Below, piece by piece: positions 11,838 through 22,797 of a stretch of 64,000 nucleotides of DNA. The DNA lies in the NCBI GenBank assembly GCA_024811115.1, contig JAKOGH010000851.1, forward strand, positions 62,001 to 126,000. Reading direction: 5' to 3'. The position numbers were made by a program, and so were the translations under genes. The notes below the pieces were generated by a model that was given only the letters and a program-made list of their open reading frames with translations, searched no databases and was not told the DNA's origin. Every line of letters starts with the position of its first letter. Within the stretch, counting starts at the first letter, position 1. The stretch comes from Terana coerulea. Lineage: Eukaryota; Basidiomycota; Agaricomycetes; Polyporales; Phanerochaetaceae.

Positions 11838-12570
11838 CAATGCAGAGGAAAGATGCGGCGAGGCATCAAGGACGACAAAAATTGTGTGGAGGACAACAGC
11901 CCCAGATTAGTCTGAATCGAGTTCCCCAGCAACGAATCGCTGAGGACCGCGAAGTGAGCTAAAGGGGACGCATAAGGTCCTGGCTTGGGCTTGTCCTTCT
12001 CGTCGCATCCCGGGCTCGCGGACTCATGACCGACGCACAGAGCAAGCTCCCGCGTCACTACTTTTCGCGCCTCCCTCTTTTGAACCCGAACGACCTGCAA
12101 GGCCGGCTCCCGCAGTCGCAATTGTTCGGACCCTCGCAAGAGGGCTTGGAGCCGATGAAGGACACACCTGTGCACTGCCTGTGCAATCCCCAGTCCCCGC
12201 GACACGTTCCAAGGCGAATCCACGCTACCTGGTCCCCTACTGGTAGCTCCTTTCCGTACGGTCCGGCTTGCGCCCTGACTTTCCGGTCGGTCTTTGCAAA
12301 ACCGAGGAGGTAGCATGGGCCCGTCTTTCTGATATGTCGCTCCGCCCGTTAAGGCGGGACCCTGCTAGAGTCGATCGAGGGGGACGTGGAATCCTCAGAC
12401 CTTAACCCGCTCACGAGTGTGGACGCTGGAAGCGCCCTGTGTGAGGTGAGCATCGCGGTTTTCGGGCTGTCGTGAGGAGCGGACGCGGACGCGGCGAGCT
12501 TGTCAAAATGGCACAGGGCTGCCAAATAAGCCACAACATCCCGCCATCAAAGCGGCCTTGACGGCGCTTC
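11838..12570 (+). repeat. dispersed repeat R1, copy A
   Basis: About 730 bp match, in reverse complement, to 33228-33952. Landmarks shared by both copies are CGAGTTCCCCAGCAACGA, GACAAG-type blocks, the CGCTCCGCCC motif at about 12339, and GTGAGCATCGCGG. The far end reads AACATCCCGCCATCAAAGCG (12536-12555). On the minus strand one frame is conserved between copies (segment HFAVLSDSLLGNSIQT, about 11900-11950), so it may once have coded. No terminal repeats were found. It could be a degraded non-autonomous transposon or an old multicopy gene. Confidence 0.7.
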
Positions 12571-12929
12571 ACGAAGGCAAAGCGCTGGTGCTACACACCC
12601 TCAATGTCTTGAAGCTGCAGTACTAGTGGCCTGCATCCTTAGTGCTCACGTCCCGACTGAGGCAAACTCGTCCATCTTTAGCCGTATGCGGGCGACTAGC
12701 CGGCTGAACAGAAAGGATATACAGCACAGCGCCAGGAACGCCAGAAAATGAAAGTATAAAGTAGCACGCATACGCTACACTTATCCCAACTACGCTCAAG
12801 TGTTTACTCACGTATGATGTTCAATTAGTACGAGTACATATGCAAGAATGTTATAAATACGAAAGCATGAGAGCGACGAAATGATACTTGAATACAAACA
12901 ACGAAGCCTGAGGCGAACAGCAAGCAAGT
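12571..12929. other. intergenic, nothing recognised
   Basis: About 360 bp between repeat copy A and the 3' end of FEN1. No gene seen. Confidence 0.45.
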
Positions 12930-14680
12930 TCACTTCTTCGTTTTGGTCTTCTTACTGCTACCTGAAGCCCTCTCCTTGTCATCCGCCTGAGGAAATAGGT
13001 TGATCAGTGTACGGCCTGAAATATAAAATACAGCCTAGAACCGTACCTTTCGTTTTGTGCCCTTAGCGTCCGCCTTGCCCTTCCCTTTCCCCTTCGTCGC
13101 CACGTCCTCTTTTTTGGGCTGAGCGGAGAAGAACCCGTCCAAACGCCCCTGTTGCTTGGCATTGAGAAACTTAGTTAGCTTCTCTGCTCCCTTGCGAACA
13201 CGCTCCTCGCTGGCAATTATCAGTACGTGCACGGGCAATAGCATGGAATAACCAAAACACACTTAAAACCCTTAGTCTTGACCAGGAATTCTACGAGCCC
13301 ATCAATATCGGGGCTCTTCCAATCGAGCTGTAGGTTGAGCTGGTGAGTCAAGCTGATGAGGGAATGGCGAACATCACATACCTCAAGCTCGCTCGCAGGT
13401 GTGACATCAGGGTTCTCGAATACTTTCTTCGCTTCTTCCCAGGGCCATTCTTCCGGTACCTGGACGCCACCTTTCTTCTTCTTGCCGTCTTCAGTGTCTC
13501 TTTTGCTGCCGCCCTATGGCGGGCATCAATGGGATGTGCGACGACATGCAGGATTGAAGACTCACTTCTCTCGCAGATGTTCGACAACTTCGCCGAGGCT
13601 GCCGTGTTCGCGAATGAGCTTCAGGGCAGATTTTGGACCAACGCCTTTAATGGGTTCGAGATAGTCACAGCCAAGGAGGATACAGAGGTCGATGAACTGC
13701 GTCAAGTATGAGCTAGCTGAAACAGCAAACAGGGGTTTCAAGGACGCACCTGCGACATGTTCATTTCCAGACCTTCCAGAGCCTTCTCCAGGTTTATCTC
13801 GCTGATAGGCGCCTTCCGTGCCTCTGAGAATGTGAGATGACGATAGAGTATTGGTGCGTGGAATGTGAGAGTGTCCATGTCTTCCGAGCCGGCGGCGTAG
13901 ACCTTTCCACCCCGAGCGAGTTCGGCACACTGCGCTTCGGCTTCTGAGGGAGCCTGTGCCAACATGAAAGCAAAGCCTTTAAATGATAAGAACAACATAC
14001 CACTACGAATGGTATCCCCATCAAACCCAGAAGTTTTCTGCACTCTTCGTTATGTTCTCGCGTAACTTTGACTGTTCGTCTTGAGAAACGGTCCATATCC
14101 TCGGCAGTACCTGAATGTATATTTGTATCATCTTCTCACAGCAAGAAGACCTTCACTTACCAGTCTCCTTAGCCTCTTCTCCCTCCTCTTTCGCCTCTTC
14201 TCTTTTCTCAAAACGTTTCGCAAGCTGCAACTGTCTTCAGGGGTTGCTTCATGCAAGAACTATGCGAAACATACCACTCCAGCCTTCAACTCTGGCGGCT
14301 TTCCGTCAAACACATACACAGGTTTTATGCCATTCTCGACCATCCGAATGGTCCTATAGAAGAATCCCATGAGGTGACTTCGCCACCGTGTCCGTGAGTG
14401 CCACTCAACATAGCACATCGTAGCACGCGCACCTTGTCGTCTCCCCCGCGTCGTTCGTCAGCATCTCTCCATCCTTCTGTCGCACCGCAATAAGGAATTG
14501 GTATATCGACATGGACGCGTCGATGGCGACCTTGCGACCGAACAGCGTCTTGATTTCATGCTCCTGTTTGCTCGCGCGAAGGTCAGCTATGGCTTTCCGC
14601 ACGTTCAGAAGGTGAGGCCAAACTTTGAACGCCTTGGGTGAATGCTCAGCGAGTAGCGCGGTAAGTCCTTTGATTCCCAT
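12930..14680 (-). CDS. FEN1: flap endonuclease 1
   Basis: Starts [19 protein letters not shown], the near-invariant FEN1 N-terminus in which Met1 is removed and Gly2 binds at the active site. Following exons give [16 protein letters not shown] (active-site Asp), [14 protein letters not shown] (active-site Asp), [16 protein letters not shown] and [10 protein letters not shown] (acidic metal ligands). Then come [18 protein letters not shown] (helix-hairpin-helix), [17 protein letters not shown] and, near the C-terminus, the PCNA-binding box QGRLDGFF. A Lys-rich tail ends KKTKTKK at 12930. There are about eight introns with clean borders, including one right after AFK. It removes 5' flaps in Okazaki-fragment maturation and long-patch base excision repair in the nucleus. 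The frame is intact throughout. Confidence 0.95.
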
Positions 14681-15301
14681 GTCGTTCCGCTCGTCGTGGT
14701 TCGTGCGGAGCACGCCCGCGGGAGCGCGTCGATGTGCGTTCGTGACAGTCACGCGCGCCGTAAGCGCAAATGACTCAGCGGTCCTTGGGTTCGAACCCGG
14801 CGGATGGTATAATCTTCTCAAGCACTATTTGCACCATGAATCATCCTTCTCACTAGTGCGCTATCCAGATTCATTGGAAGGTACCGGAGATACTCAATTT
14901 GGTAGGCCTGTAGAATTTGCATTGACATCTTTCGCGAGTCGCCAATCATTTCTGTTATACTTACATCAACCGATCTGACAACACATAAAGGAGCCGCACG
15001 AGTGGACAATGGATTTTTATTTTTCAAAATGCGGGAACGGAAAAAAGCATCCTAGTGATAGAGCGAAGAGATTGCCCACGATGACGCCGAGGCTGGTCTG
15101 GATTTATACATATTTAGGCGACAGCTTTGTGGCGTAAGGCGGGCGCCTGTTCATCAAGCTTGTCCTTTGGGTAGATTTTACCTGCCAGTGGTAACACTGC
15201 TGAGAATTTGAGTCTCACGGGTACGGATCACTGTCACAACAAATAAAATTTGAAGGGCCTAAGGCTGAGAGGCGAGTAGATGCAGAAAGAAAACATTAGA
15301 C
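14681..15301. other. intergenic region
   Basis: About 620 bp between FEN1 (5' side) and the 3' end of the Nop12-like gene. It holds a tRNA box-B-like GGGTTCGAACCC at 14789-14800, but no tRNA folds around it. Confidence 0.5.
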
Positions 15302-17456
15302 TCAAGCCTTCTTCTTATTCATCTTCGTCAGCGCAGCGTTGCTCCTTACCCGCTTCTTGCTCTTCTCAGGCTTCGCTCCTCCCTTCAGCTTGTCCTTCGG
15401 CCTCTTCCTCACTCTCTCTTTGTCCGAATCCTTCGACTTCACACCCTTGTCGGCCAGCGCCTTGGCTTTCTTCTTCGCCAGTCGTCTTGCGACACGGTCC
15501 GCATCCGTCGACTTGGCTCTCTTTCGGTCCTCCTTCGACAGCCCAGCGAGCTTCTCACCGAGGGCAGGGTCACCCTTCGGTATAGGGGCAGGGGCACCCC
15601 ACGTACGTTGTCGGGGAGCCTCGCTGGACCGGTTTGGTCCAGCAGCTAGTTTCTTGCCAGCTGCTACCTTAGGTCCGCCCGGCAGTGTCTTGCAACGTTG
15701 CACGCGCAGTTTGCGCTTCGCAAATTTGAGACGAACCTCCTCCATGCTGAGAATCTCATCCACACATTCGCGATCCTAATACATACTGTCGGTGAGTTTC
15801 ATGGATTTCTCAGTACTGTGCGTGCACGTACCACGAACTGAACATAGCCAAAGCCCTTTCCAAGAAGGGTGTCCTTGTCGCGAATGATACGTACGCGCTT
15901 AACCCACGCATTTGCTGCGTCACCGTCCTCCTCGTCCTCTTGCACCTGACCAATGCCCGGTTGCCCTCTCTCAGCTACAATCAACGCCTCGAAGAATGCC
16001 CGTACATCCTCCTCCTTCGCCGCAAAATCCAAGCTCCCGACGAAGACCGTCGTTTTGGGGTCTGTGAGTATCTCAACGTCTGCATCCTGGCTAGCCTTTC
16101 CTTTGCCCTTCACTGCGTAGTCAAGTCGGAGCGTGCGTTCCATGAATACAGAGCCGTCTGCCGCCTTGATCACAGCTTTCGCCGCTTCAAAAGGATCCAT
16201 GACGGGCATCGGTGGCGGCAGATTTTTGGGACGGCTCTCGTTTTGTACGGGATGCGCAAAGACAACGTACGCATTGACACTGTCGACGCCAGAATGAATC
16301 TCCTGTTTGATAAAGGCGACACGTTTCTTCTCCGCTGGCGTGAGGAAGACTTTGCCCCTATCGGCCTGCGCTTCCTCCTCATCCTTGGTGCTGGAAGCGC
16401 GCCATGAGGCGGCGCGGTCGCGGTCATGCTGCCTGCCGTCCTTCTCCTTGGGCTTCGAGGAGGAGGGATCGCCCGAAGGTAGTTCGGTGGTGGGCTTTTG
16501 GAAGGCAACTGAGCGAAAGCGAGTGGACTCAATTTTAGCAGTAGGAATAAACGAGAGTAGGTGCTTGTTAAGCTGTTTCTGCAGCGGCTATGCTCGCACA
16601 CGACTGGTAAGTACAGACACGCCTACGTGCAAAGGAAAGCGCGTACTTTGCTTTTGACCACTTCGACGGGAACGTTGCCAACGAAGACCGTCCGCGCATC
16701 TCTCCGTTCGGGTGTTTCGTCTGCTGGCACGAACTTGACTTTACTGGATGAGGTATGCTTGCCCATGCTGCCACCAGCTACCGATTCGTGTACGAGCTGA
16801 GAGGGGTCTCCTTCGACATCCGAGTCAGAGTCGCTAGACTGTGGCAGTTCTGCAGATAGAGGCAGTTCTTCGCCTTCGTCTTCGCTAATAGTAGCATCTT
16901 CCTGCATGTGCGGCACGTGTTCCTTCTTTGCCTTCGTGGAAGCGAGCTTGCCCGCGCCTTTCGGTTTCTTCGTGACTACTTCCACTTAGCGAAAGAAAAT
17001 AGTAACTAAGTCTTGTAAACGCAGCCTCAAATATCAAGGGGACATACCAGGAGCCACCTCAGTTTCCCGTTTGGACTTCTTCGCTTTCGCCGGCGAAGGC
17101 TCCTGCACAGCAGCTTTTCTCTTCTTGTCCAACTGTTTCTTATTCAACTTCACATCTTCTGCACCTTTTGCAATGACTGGTATTGCTAGAGCGGTAGCAG
17201 GCGCGGTCGAACTAGGAACTATAACCTTTCACCGAGCGTAAATGAGTAAGTCAATAAACACAGTACAGTCACGACTACTCACGGAGGATTTGAAGAGATC
17301 ATCCAACCCCCGGTCGATAGCCTTGCCCTTGTCCTTGGCGCTGTCCGCGCTGAGAAGGAAGGAAGATAGACTCATAGTGGAGGTGTTCGACAGCTGCGCT
17401 GCAGACGAGCGGGAAGAGGTTTTGTAAGATCTGAGATTTGGGCGAGCGACGGGCAT
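15302..17456 (-). CDS. NOP12: Nop12-like nucleolar RNA-binding protein
   Basis: Six or so exons. An N-terminal part (MPVARPNLRSYKTSS) with Lys/Glu-rich and acidic Ser-rich segments is followed by a first RRM beginning RTVFVGNVPVEVVKSK, interrupted by a long insert. A second RRM begins TTVFVGSLDFAAKEEDV and contains GKGFGYVQF, its RNP1 motif. A strongly basic C-terminus follows (RVARRLAKKKAKAL, ending KMNKKKA). This split first RRM, canonical second RRM and basic tail match Nop12, which acts in the nucleolus in 5.8S/25S rRNA processing of the large subunit. An alternative start is MSLSSFLL 27 codons downstream; the upstream Met is chosen because the frame is open and clean. No lesions seen. 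Close upstream of FEN1's 3' flank on the same strand, but no shared function is implied. Confidence 0.85.
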
Positions 17457-17531
17457 AAATCTAAGATTTCCCGTGATCGGTGATCACTGCACCTTGAGGT
17501 TAAGGTTATCTATGACCACTACACTCATTAC

Positions 17532-18500
17532 TCAAGGGGTATGCAAAAATAAAATATTGTACGTGACGCCATGAAAGTTAGGTAAGGGCCCTTGAGGGAC
17601 CCCCACCCCCTCGGCGAACGCCGAACGTTCCCACGCGTCCAGATATGGTAACTCGTCATTCATTTCAAGGCATACCAGTGCCTTCACATGTCGTGGACTT
17701 GGAATAAAGCACTTTACAAAGGATCCAAGCTCAAATGCGACGTCTACGCTTCCTTGGCTTCCCCTTTTCCCCTTCCGCCGATATGTTTTGGCACTCATCG
17801 CTGCAAAACCACTTACCCCTTGGGTTGTTGGTGAGGCCAACGCACGCGAAATGAGTTCCCATGCGTCGGCGTCAGGATCTGCGGCCAGTGTCATTCCGAT
17901 GTCCGTGGTCTGAAGGCTCAGAAGCGCGTTGTCGTGCGGCACTGCGTCAACGGCAGGTTCGGTTAGAGGCAGGGCCCGTGCTAGATCCCAGAGTTCTTGC
18001 ATCCATGCAGGGAATAGGTCGGACTCGGGGGTGGCTGTACGCGCTGGCTCCGATTGTGTTGTAGGTACCTGAATAAATGGTAAATATTACATGGAATCGA
18101 GTTCAAGCGAGCGAATGTACTTGCCTCTGGAACACCCGGCACCCAGTTTGTACGCCCAGCCGCTTCGGAGGGGCCAGCGGAGGGTGGCGAGTTGCGCCGG
18201 AAAAATCCTGTTATAAACGTGCGACCTTTCTTCGCCGATTCTGCTTTCTTGTGGCTGCCGCTGTTGAGATGCTGCTTCCAGTTGAAATCGCCGCCCCCGG
18301 CAAGCTTGACATGTCGGTCGCACGCGTCGTAGAAGCGATGTTGTTGTGGATCGCTTGTATCCTGTTTGAATGCGAATGAGTGTCAATTATGAGTCTCATT
18401 CATCCCAATTAACAATGCGACGTACCTCGTCTGCATCCGGTGCAGCCTTCTTCTTCCACATCATCCACTCGTTTGGTTGCGGCCTTCCCACCGGGACATG
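17532..18500 (-). CDS. hypothetical protein with BED/U1-like zinc finger
   Basis: The 5' limit is uncertain (18450-18500; candidate start at MMWKKKAAPDADE). The second exon contains YDACDRHVKLAGGGDFNWKQ followed by HLNSGSH, a Cys/His pattern like BED or U1-type C2H2 fingers of transposon-derived proteins. TFITGFFRR follows, vaguely PIP-box-like. The intron after this exon has a GC donor (GCAAGT, about 18120). The last exon is acidic and ends with GVGVPQGPLPNF at a short direct repeat, so the 3' end may have been recruited from repeat sequence. I do not recognise the family by name; similar single-finger hypotheticals are common in Agaricomycetes. A nucleic-acid-binding role is inference from the finger only. 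Confidence 0.55.
17583..17605. repeat. short direct repeat, copy 1
   Basis: TAAGGGCCCTTGAGGGACCC core, also at 18720-18742, each preceded within 40 bp by AAAATAAAAT. Copy 1 forms the 3' coding end of the zinc-finger gene. Confidence 0.6.
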
Positions 18501-18719
18501 AGCGGCGAAGAAGCAGTGCCAGTGTGAGGTGACAGGTGACGAGTTACAGGTAACAAGGTGTGATAAGCGTGACTGTTACCTTCCTTTCCGGGTGATTATG
18601 CCTCTTCACTCTGTGTGTCGAGCAGGGACCTGTATTTCGAGCTTGTATAGTGTCTACAGCATCGCAGGAGAGCGTAAAAGTACGTATTTTTGAAATACAA
18701 GGTCCCAAAATAAAATGTT

Positions 18720-18742
18720 GCTAAGGGCCCTTGAGGGACCCC
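18720..18742. repeat. short direct repeat, copy 2
   Basis: Same core as 17583-17605, followed by a C-rich tract. Its minus strand would encode GEGVPQGPLATFYF, matching the end of the zinc-finger gene. It lies about 180 bp upstream of the YEATS gene start. Confidence 0.6.
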
Positions 18743-18922
18743 CTCCCCCGCCCCCATGTACGGGCGCTTATCCATGCCTACCCCTTGCATTACTACTTTC
18801 TTGTCTTGCTCTTACACGCTCTACTCTGGCATCTCTTTACATTGCCAACAACCTCCGCGCATATATCCACCCACCGAAATCACATTCGATCTCGCTGCAA
18901 GGTGTCGCGGACTTGGACTTGC

Positions 18923-21900
18923 ATGACCTCTGATTCTTCGAACCTTGACGAGCACCAAGACCGACCGAGAAAGCGGCAGCGGGTTTCATCAGAGCGACCT
19001 TCATTACCATGCCGTCAGATACTTTTAGAAGAGATCGACTTAGAAGTTGCTCTAAGAGAGCGGCTGGTGTCTGCTGCTCAGTCAAGAATCACTTGGGCAT
19101 TGCTGTTGCAGCAGACCTTAGAGAAGGACTTGCGGGGAACAGGTGCGTAACCGACTCGCTATTTATGCAACGTATATGCATTGCTGGTTCCAGGTTTTGA
19201 TACTGGCTCAGAGTATCGCAGCGCTGCGCTAGATGCTTTGGAAGCCATCGAGGCCCCATGCAACCCGCATATATTCTCGCGGGACGTGAAACAAAATCCA
19301 GTCCCGCGTCCACTCTCCCAGCCCGCTCCCACAAATCAGCTCTCCGAGACTCTGTCTGCCCAGCCTCCGTCTGCGTACTCAACCCGGCATCGCGGTCTAC
19401 CTCGTCCCGTCCGCCCGCCACCCCGCAAGCTCCTCTTCTTGCGCAACACTGCGGTCTACCCGCCACAAGTCGCTAAGCTCTCGTGCCCTGACTGCGCGCG
19501 CACCGACTTCTCCAGCCTCCAGGGCCTGCTCAACCACTGTCGCCTCAGCCACAAGCGCGAGTTCGGCAGCCATGACGAGTGCGTGCAATGCTGCGCCGTC
19601 CTTGTCGAATCCGTCGAAGACCAGGCATGGGTCGCCGCGCATGGTACCGAGGTCGGGGGAATCACTATACCGGGGCTGAAGAGGCTGTTTGAGATGGCGG
19701 TGGGCGGCAGTAGCCAGGCGGTACCTTTGCTACCCGCAAAGAAGGCAGAGGTTCCAGCCCAGCAAGAGACAACGGCGGCTCTACCTGTTCAAGAGCAAAC
19801 CAAAGAGCACACGCGCGAGAGACCGTCCCACGAAGAACCGGTGCATGTCACTCTCTCGCTGGGACACCACGCAGATACCCCGGCACTTGCACTTTTTCTC
19901 GGCCGCGCACCAAAACGGCGTACTGTTCACTCTCACGACGAAGAGCAGTACATTGATATATCTGGAGATGATGCTTCAACACAGAAGAAGTTGCACTGGC
20001 GCATGTCTTATACACACCGTAACAAAGCCCGTGCGGAGCTGGACCATGTCGTCGACGTTCCCGCTCCGACATCCGAGCAGCCGCAACGTCGAGCTGCTAG
20101 CCCACCGCCTGCTACCGAACGAAGCACGCCAATTCTGCACGCTCCTGTCAGCAGATTCCATATGAGTGCGCGAATGAGTATTCGAGACTTTAGCTTTTGG
20201 ATTCCTCCGGGTAAGCTGGGTATATGCGTGTCGTCCTTCAAGGGTTTACTAACAGAGTCCTAGGCCGACGTTCGAGCTTGCGTGAGGACCACACACATCG
20301 TTGGCGTTTAGCTTTCGCTGCCCCGAGCTATGTTAGTCTGCCCTTCGTACCGAAAGTGTATTCGCATCGCTGATCCATCCGTCGCGGGCAGAGCCTGCCC
20401 TTGAACTCCATCTTGTCCAAAATGACTGTCTCATCCGTGACCGACCCACCTCCGTCGACACTGGAACAACCCATAATCATCGACAAGCCTCCATTTGTGG
20501 TGACTAGCACCACCGATCGACCTTTCCTTGCCAGGTGCACGTTTACCTGGGCAGGCACTGAAGGTCTTAATCCTCCTCTGGCCATAGAACATTGGGTCGA
20601 GCTGGACCCGCTTCATCTACATCACGCTGTTCCTGGGGAAGAGCAGGTTATCGACGTCACGTTGGACCGCGCGACAGAACTCCTTCCTCGCAGCAACGAG
20701 CCATATGGACCTATCAGTTGGGATGTAGACGATGTCAAGGACGGTGTGGGGGATGTTCAGGAAACTCCGGGCGCATTGGATGGTCGGAACGAGGATGAAG
20801 ACAAAGATCTAGACTACGCCTTTCGACTCAGGGCATTGTTGCCACATTTCCCTTTAACCCAGAGGGGTAAGTCTGTGCATTCGAACACATGAGGGTTTCA
20901 GATTTATTGACCTTCTTGGTTTATTCTTGGCCGGGCGGTCTTCAGACGCCAAGAGCCGGTTGTCAAGACAAATACCGTATACCCTCGTAACCACCCCTGC
21001 TCAATTCCGCAATCTGGTACATGGCCGACGTAAAGCTATCGAGGCAAGTGTTCTACTCGCGATTCAGTCGTTTCGTGGCGTCAGTTGATAGCCATTGTGA
21101 CCTGTTTAGTGGGGAAGGGCGAACGCTTTGCGCGAAGGATACGAGCAGGCATGCGTGGCGGAGCCTTGGCCGGACGGCAGAGCAGATGTGCCGCTAACTA
21201 CTGCAGATGTGTTTCGGTGGCTGGAAGACGAAAGCCAGTTCCCAAGGGCCGCTCCGCGAGAGGCGGTCGACCGTGCGCCTCCGAGTACGAGAAAGGCGGC
21301 GCGGATGGCCGACAAGCCCGACCACGCTCAAGAACGTCTCGCGGAAAACTATTGTCGGCGCTGTGGCCTTCACTCCTCAATTCATCCCACGGGGTGGAGA
21401 CGATCCCGCAGACTTTGCCTGGCGATGGTGTGAAGTTAGAACCCACGCTCGCCGTCCTTCCGCCCGCTTCTCCGTCTTCCTTGGCCTGTTCGGGTTTCAA
21501 TAGTGCGAAAAGTGTGGACTTGCCTGTCATGGATATCAACCGGTTCCTCGCCTGTTCATCATCACCGAGCGCATTTGCGCAGTCACCGCCACTATATGGG
21601 CTCAGCTCTTCGCTGTTTTTCAACAGAGAGTGTGGTGGAAGCTTCTTGGGAGCGCCGCCGGATACGAAAGCAACGGACCTGCTGGTGGTGGCGGAACCCA
21701 ACCTAGTCTTAGCAGTCCAGGACCTTGCCGGCAAGTGGGGGCCCGGCCATGTGGTCGCCGACCCCACAGCCCCGTCTCTGTCCAGCGGGGCTAAGGACAC
21801 GCGCGAGCGCGAGCTCGCGCCCATTGCGACGCTGGCGCTCGCCGTGCAATCTTTCGCAAGGATGTTGATTAGAAGCGGGGTGGAAGAACTCCGGCGGGAT

Positions 21901-22131
21901 GCGGCCGGCCAGCGCACGGGGCGGCCCAGGCAGCGCAAGCTCGTGGGGAGCGAGCCCCTCCAGGCGGCACGGCTGCTCACGCCGCTGCACGTCGCTCGCG
22001 GCGTCGGGCACGATGCGCCGACGGTCGCAGAGTGCGGCGCGCTGCTGGTGGCGATGGCGCCGCTTGGCGTGTCTCTCCCATCGGTGCCTGCTGCACCTGC
22101 CGATGGGACGGAGAACGGTGGCGGGCGGTGA
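18923..22131 (+). CDS. YEATS-domain protein with zinc fingers, YEATS2-like
   Basis: Starts MTSDSSNLDEHQDRPRKRQR. Exons in order: 18923-19143; about 19192-20210; about 20265-20332; about 20387-20867; about 20945-21043; 21110-21429; 21504-22131. The N-terminal half has a C2H2-like finger (CPDCARTDFSSLQGLLNHCR). The YEATS-like fold follows: HTHRWRLAFAAPSY, then PPFVVTSTTDRPFLARCTF and AIEHWVELDP. Next comes a second Cys/His cluster (NYCRRCGLHSSIHP), then a C-terminal helix-rich part (LALAVQSFARMLIRSGVEEL and LLTPLHVARGV) resembling a histone-fold. Metazoan YEATS2 in the ATAC acetyltransferase complex also joins YEATS to a histone-fold, so a chromatin-reader role is likely. The intron at 21044-21109 is GC-AG. 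The histone-fold and YEATS2 orthology are inference. Confidence 0.7.
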
Positions 22132-22797
22132 TAGAGTCGATGATGTGCGCCCATGTGTCGTGCGAGGTGTGTGATGTTTTTTTGCTGCCCTGAATGCGAC
22201 CACATGTTCTGTTTTCATTAACGTCATAATATGGCTGTAGGCTTTGCATTGCGTTTCTCTACGTTTTCGAACTTGACATTCGGTCTGACCGTCTCAGCAC
22301 ATCGGCAGACCTTCATACTTGCTTTCCACTCCACCACACATCGTCGAAGCTTGTGCGAAAAATCCCGAATCGAAGGTGGGATAAGCAGTTCTAGCCTGTG
22401 CTACAAGGTTGCGTATGACCAGCCCTGAGATCTGGGGAAGATCTCTCGATTGGTCTGTGATGTCAATTAAGTCGGCTTTCCCGATTGGGATTAGCGACCT
22501 AGATTCAGCTCTCGGGAACCGTTTCTCCGCACAATCTGGTCGGTGGCGCCCACGACAAGGACGCCGAGCGGACTGAGCATCACCATGCCACTGTCCCCCA
22601 TTTCTTCTGGTTCCGCCTGAGTCTCCTGTCTGCGTTTTTCGTCCTGTCCTTTAGCCTCACTCTCGATTCAGGCGGCCCGCCACCCAGCTGGCTCGATTCG
22701 CGGCTGTCCTGAGGGTCCTTCTCTGAGCAACCCCCACGTTCTCTATTTGCTCTCGCTCGCTGCTCTCGGTGTCCCTTTCCCCCACCTGTTCGCTGCC
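22132..22797. other. intergenic, promoter region of the next gene
   Basis: About 670 bp; no gene seen. A pyrimidine-rich stretch precedes the next ATG. Confidence 0.45.

Noticed and set aside
14785..14806. tRNA box-B-like GGGTTCGAACCC
   Set aside because: The T-stem mispairs on both strands and no matching acceptor stem or A box lies 60-80 bp away; no intact tRNA folds here.
21198..22205. 335-aa open frame on the minus strand
   Set aside because: Antisense to the YEATS gene in a GC-rich stretch; Arg/Ser-rich composition and no motif. A shadow frame.
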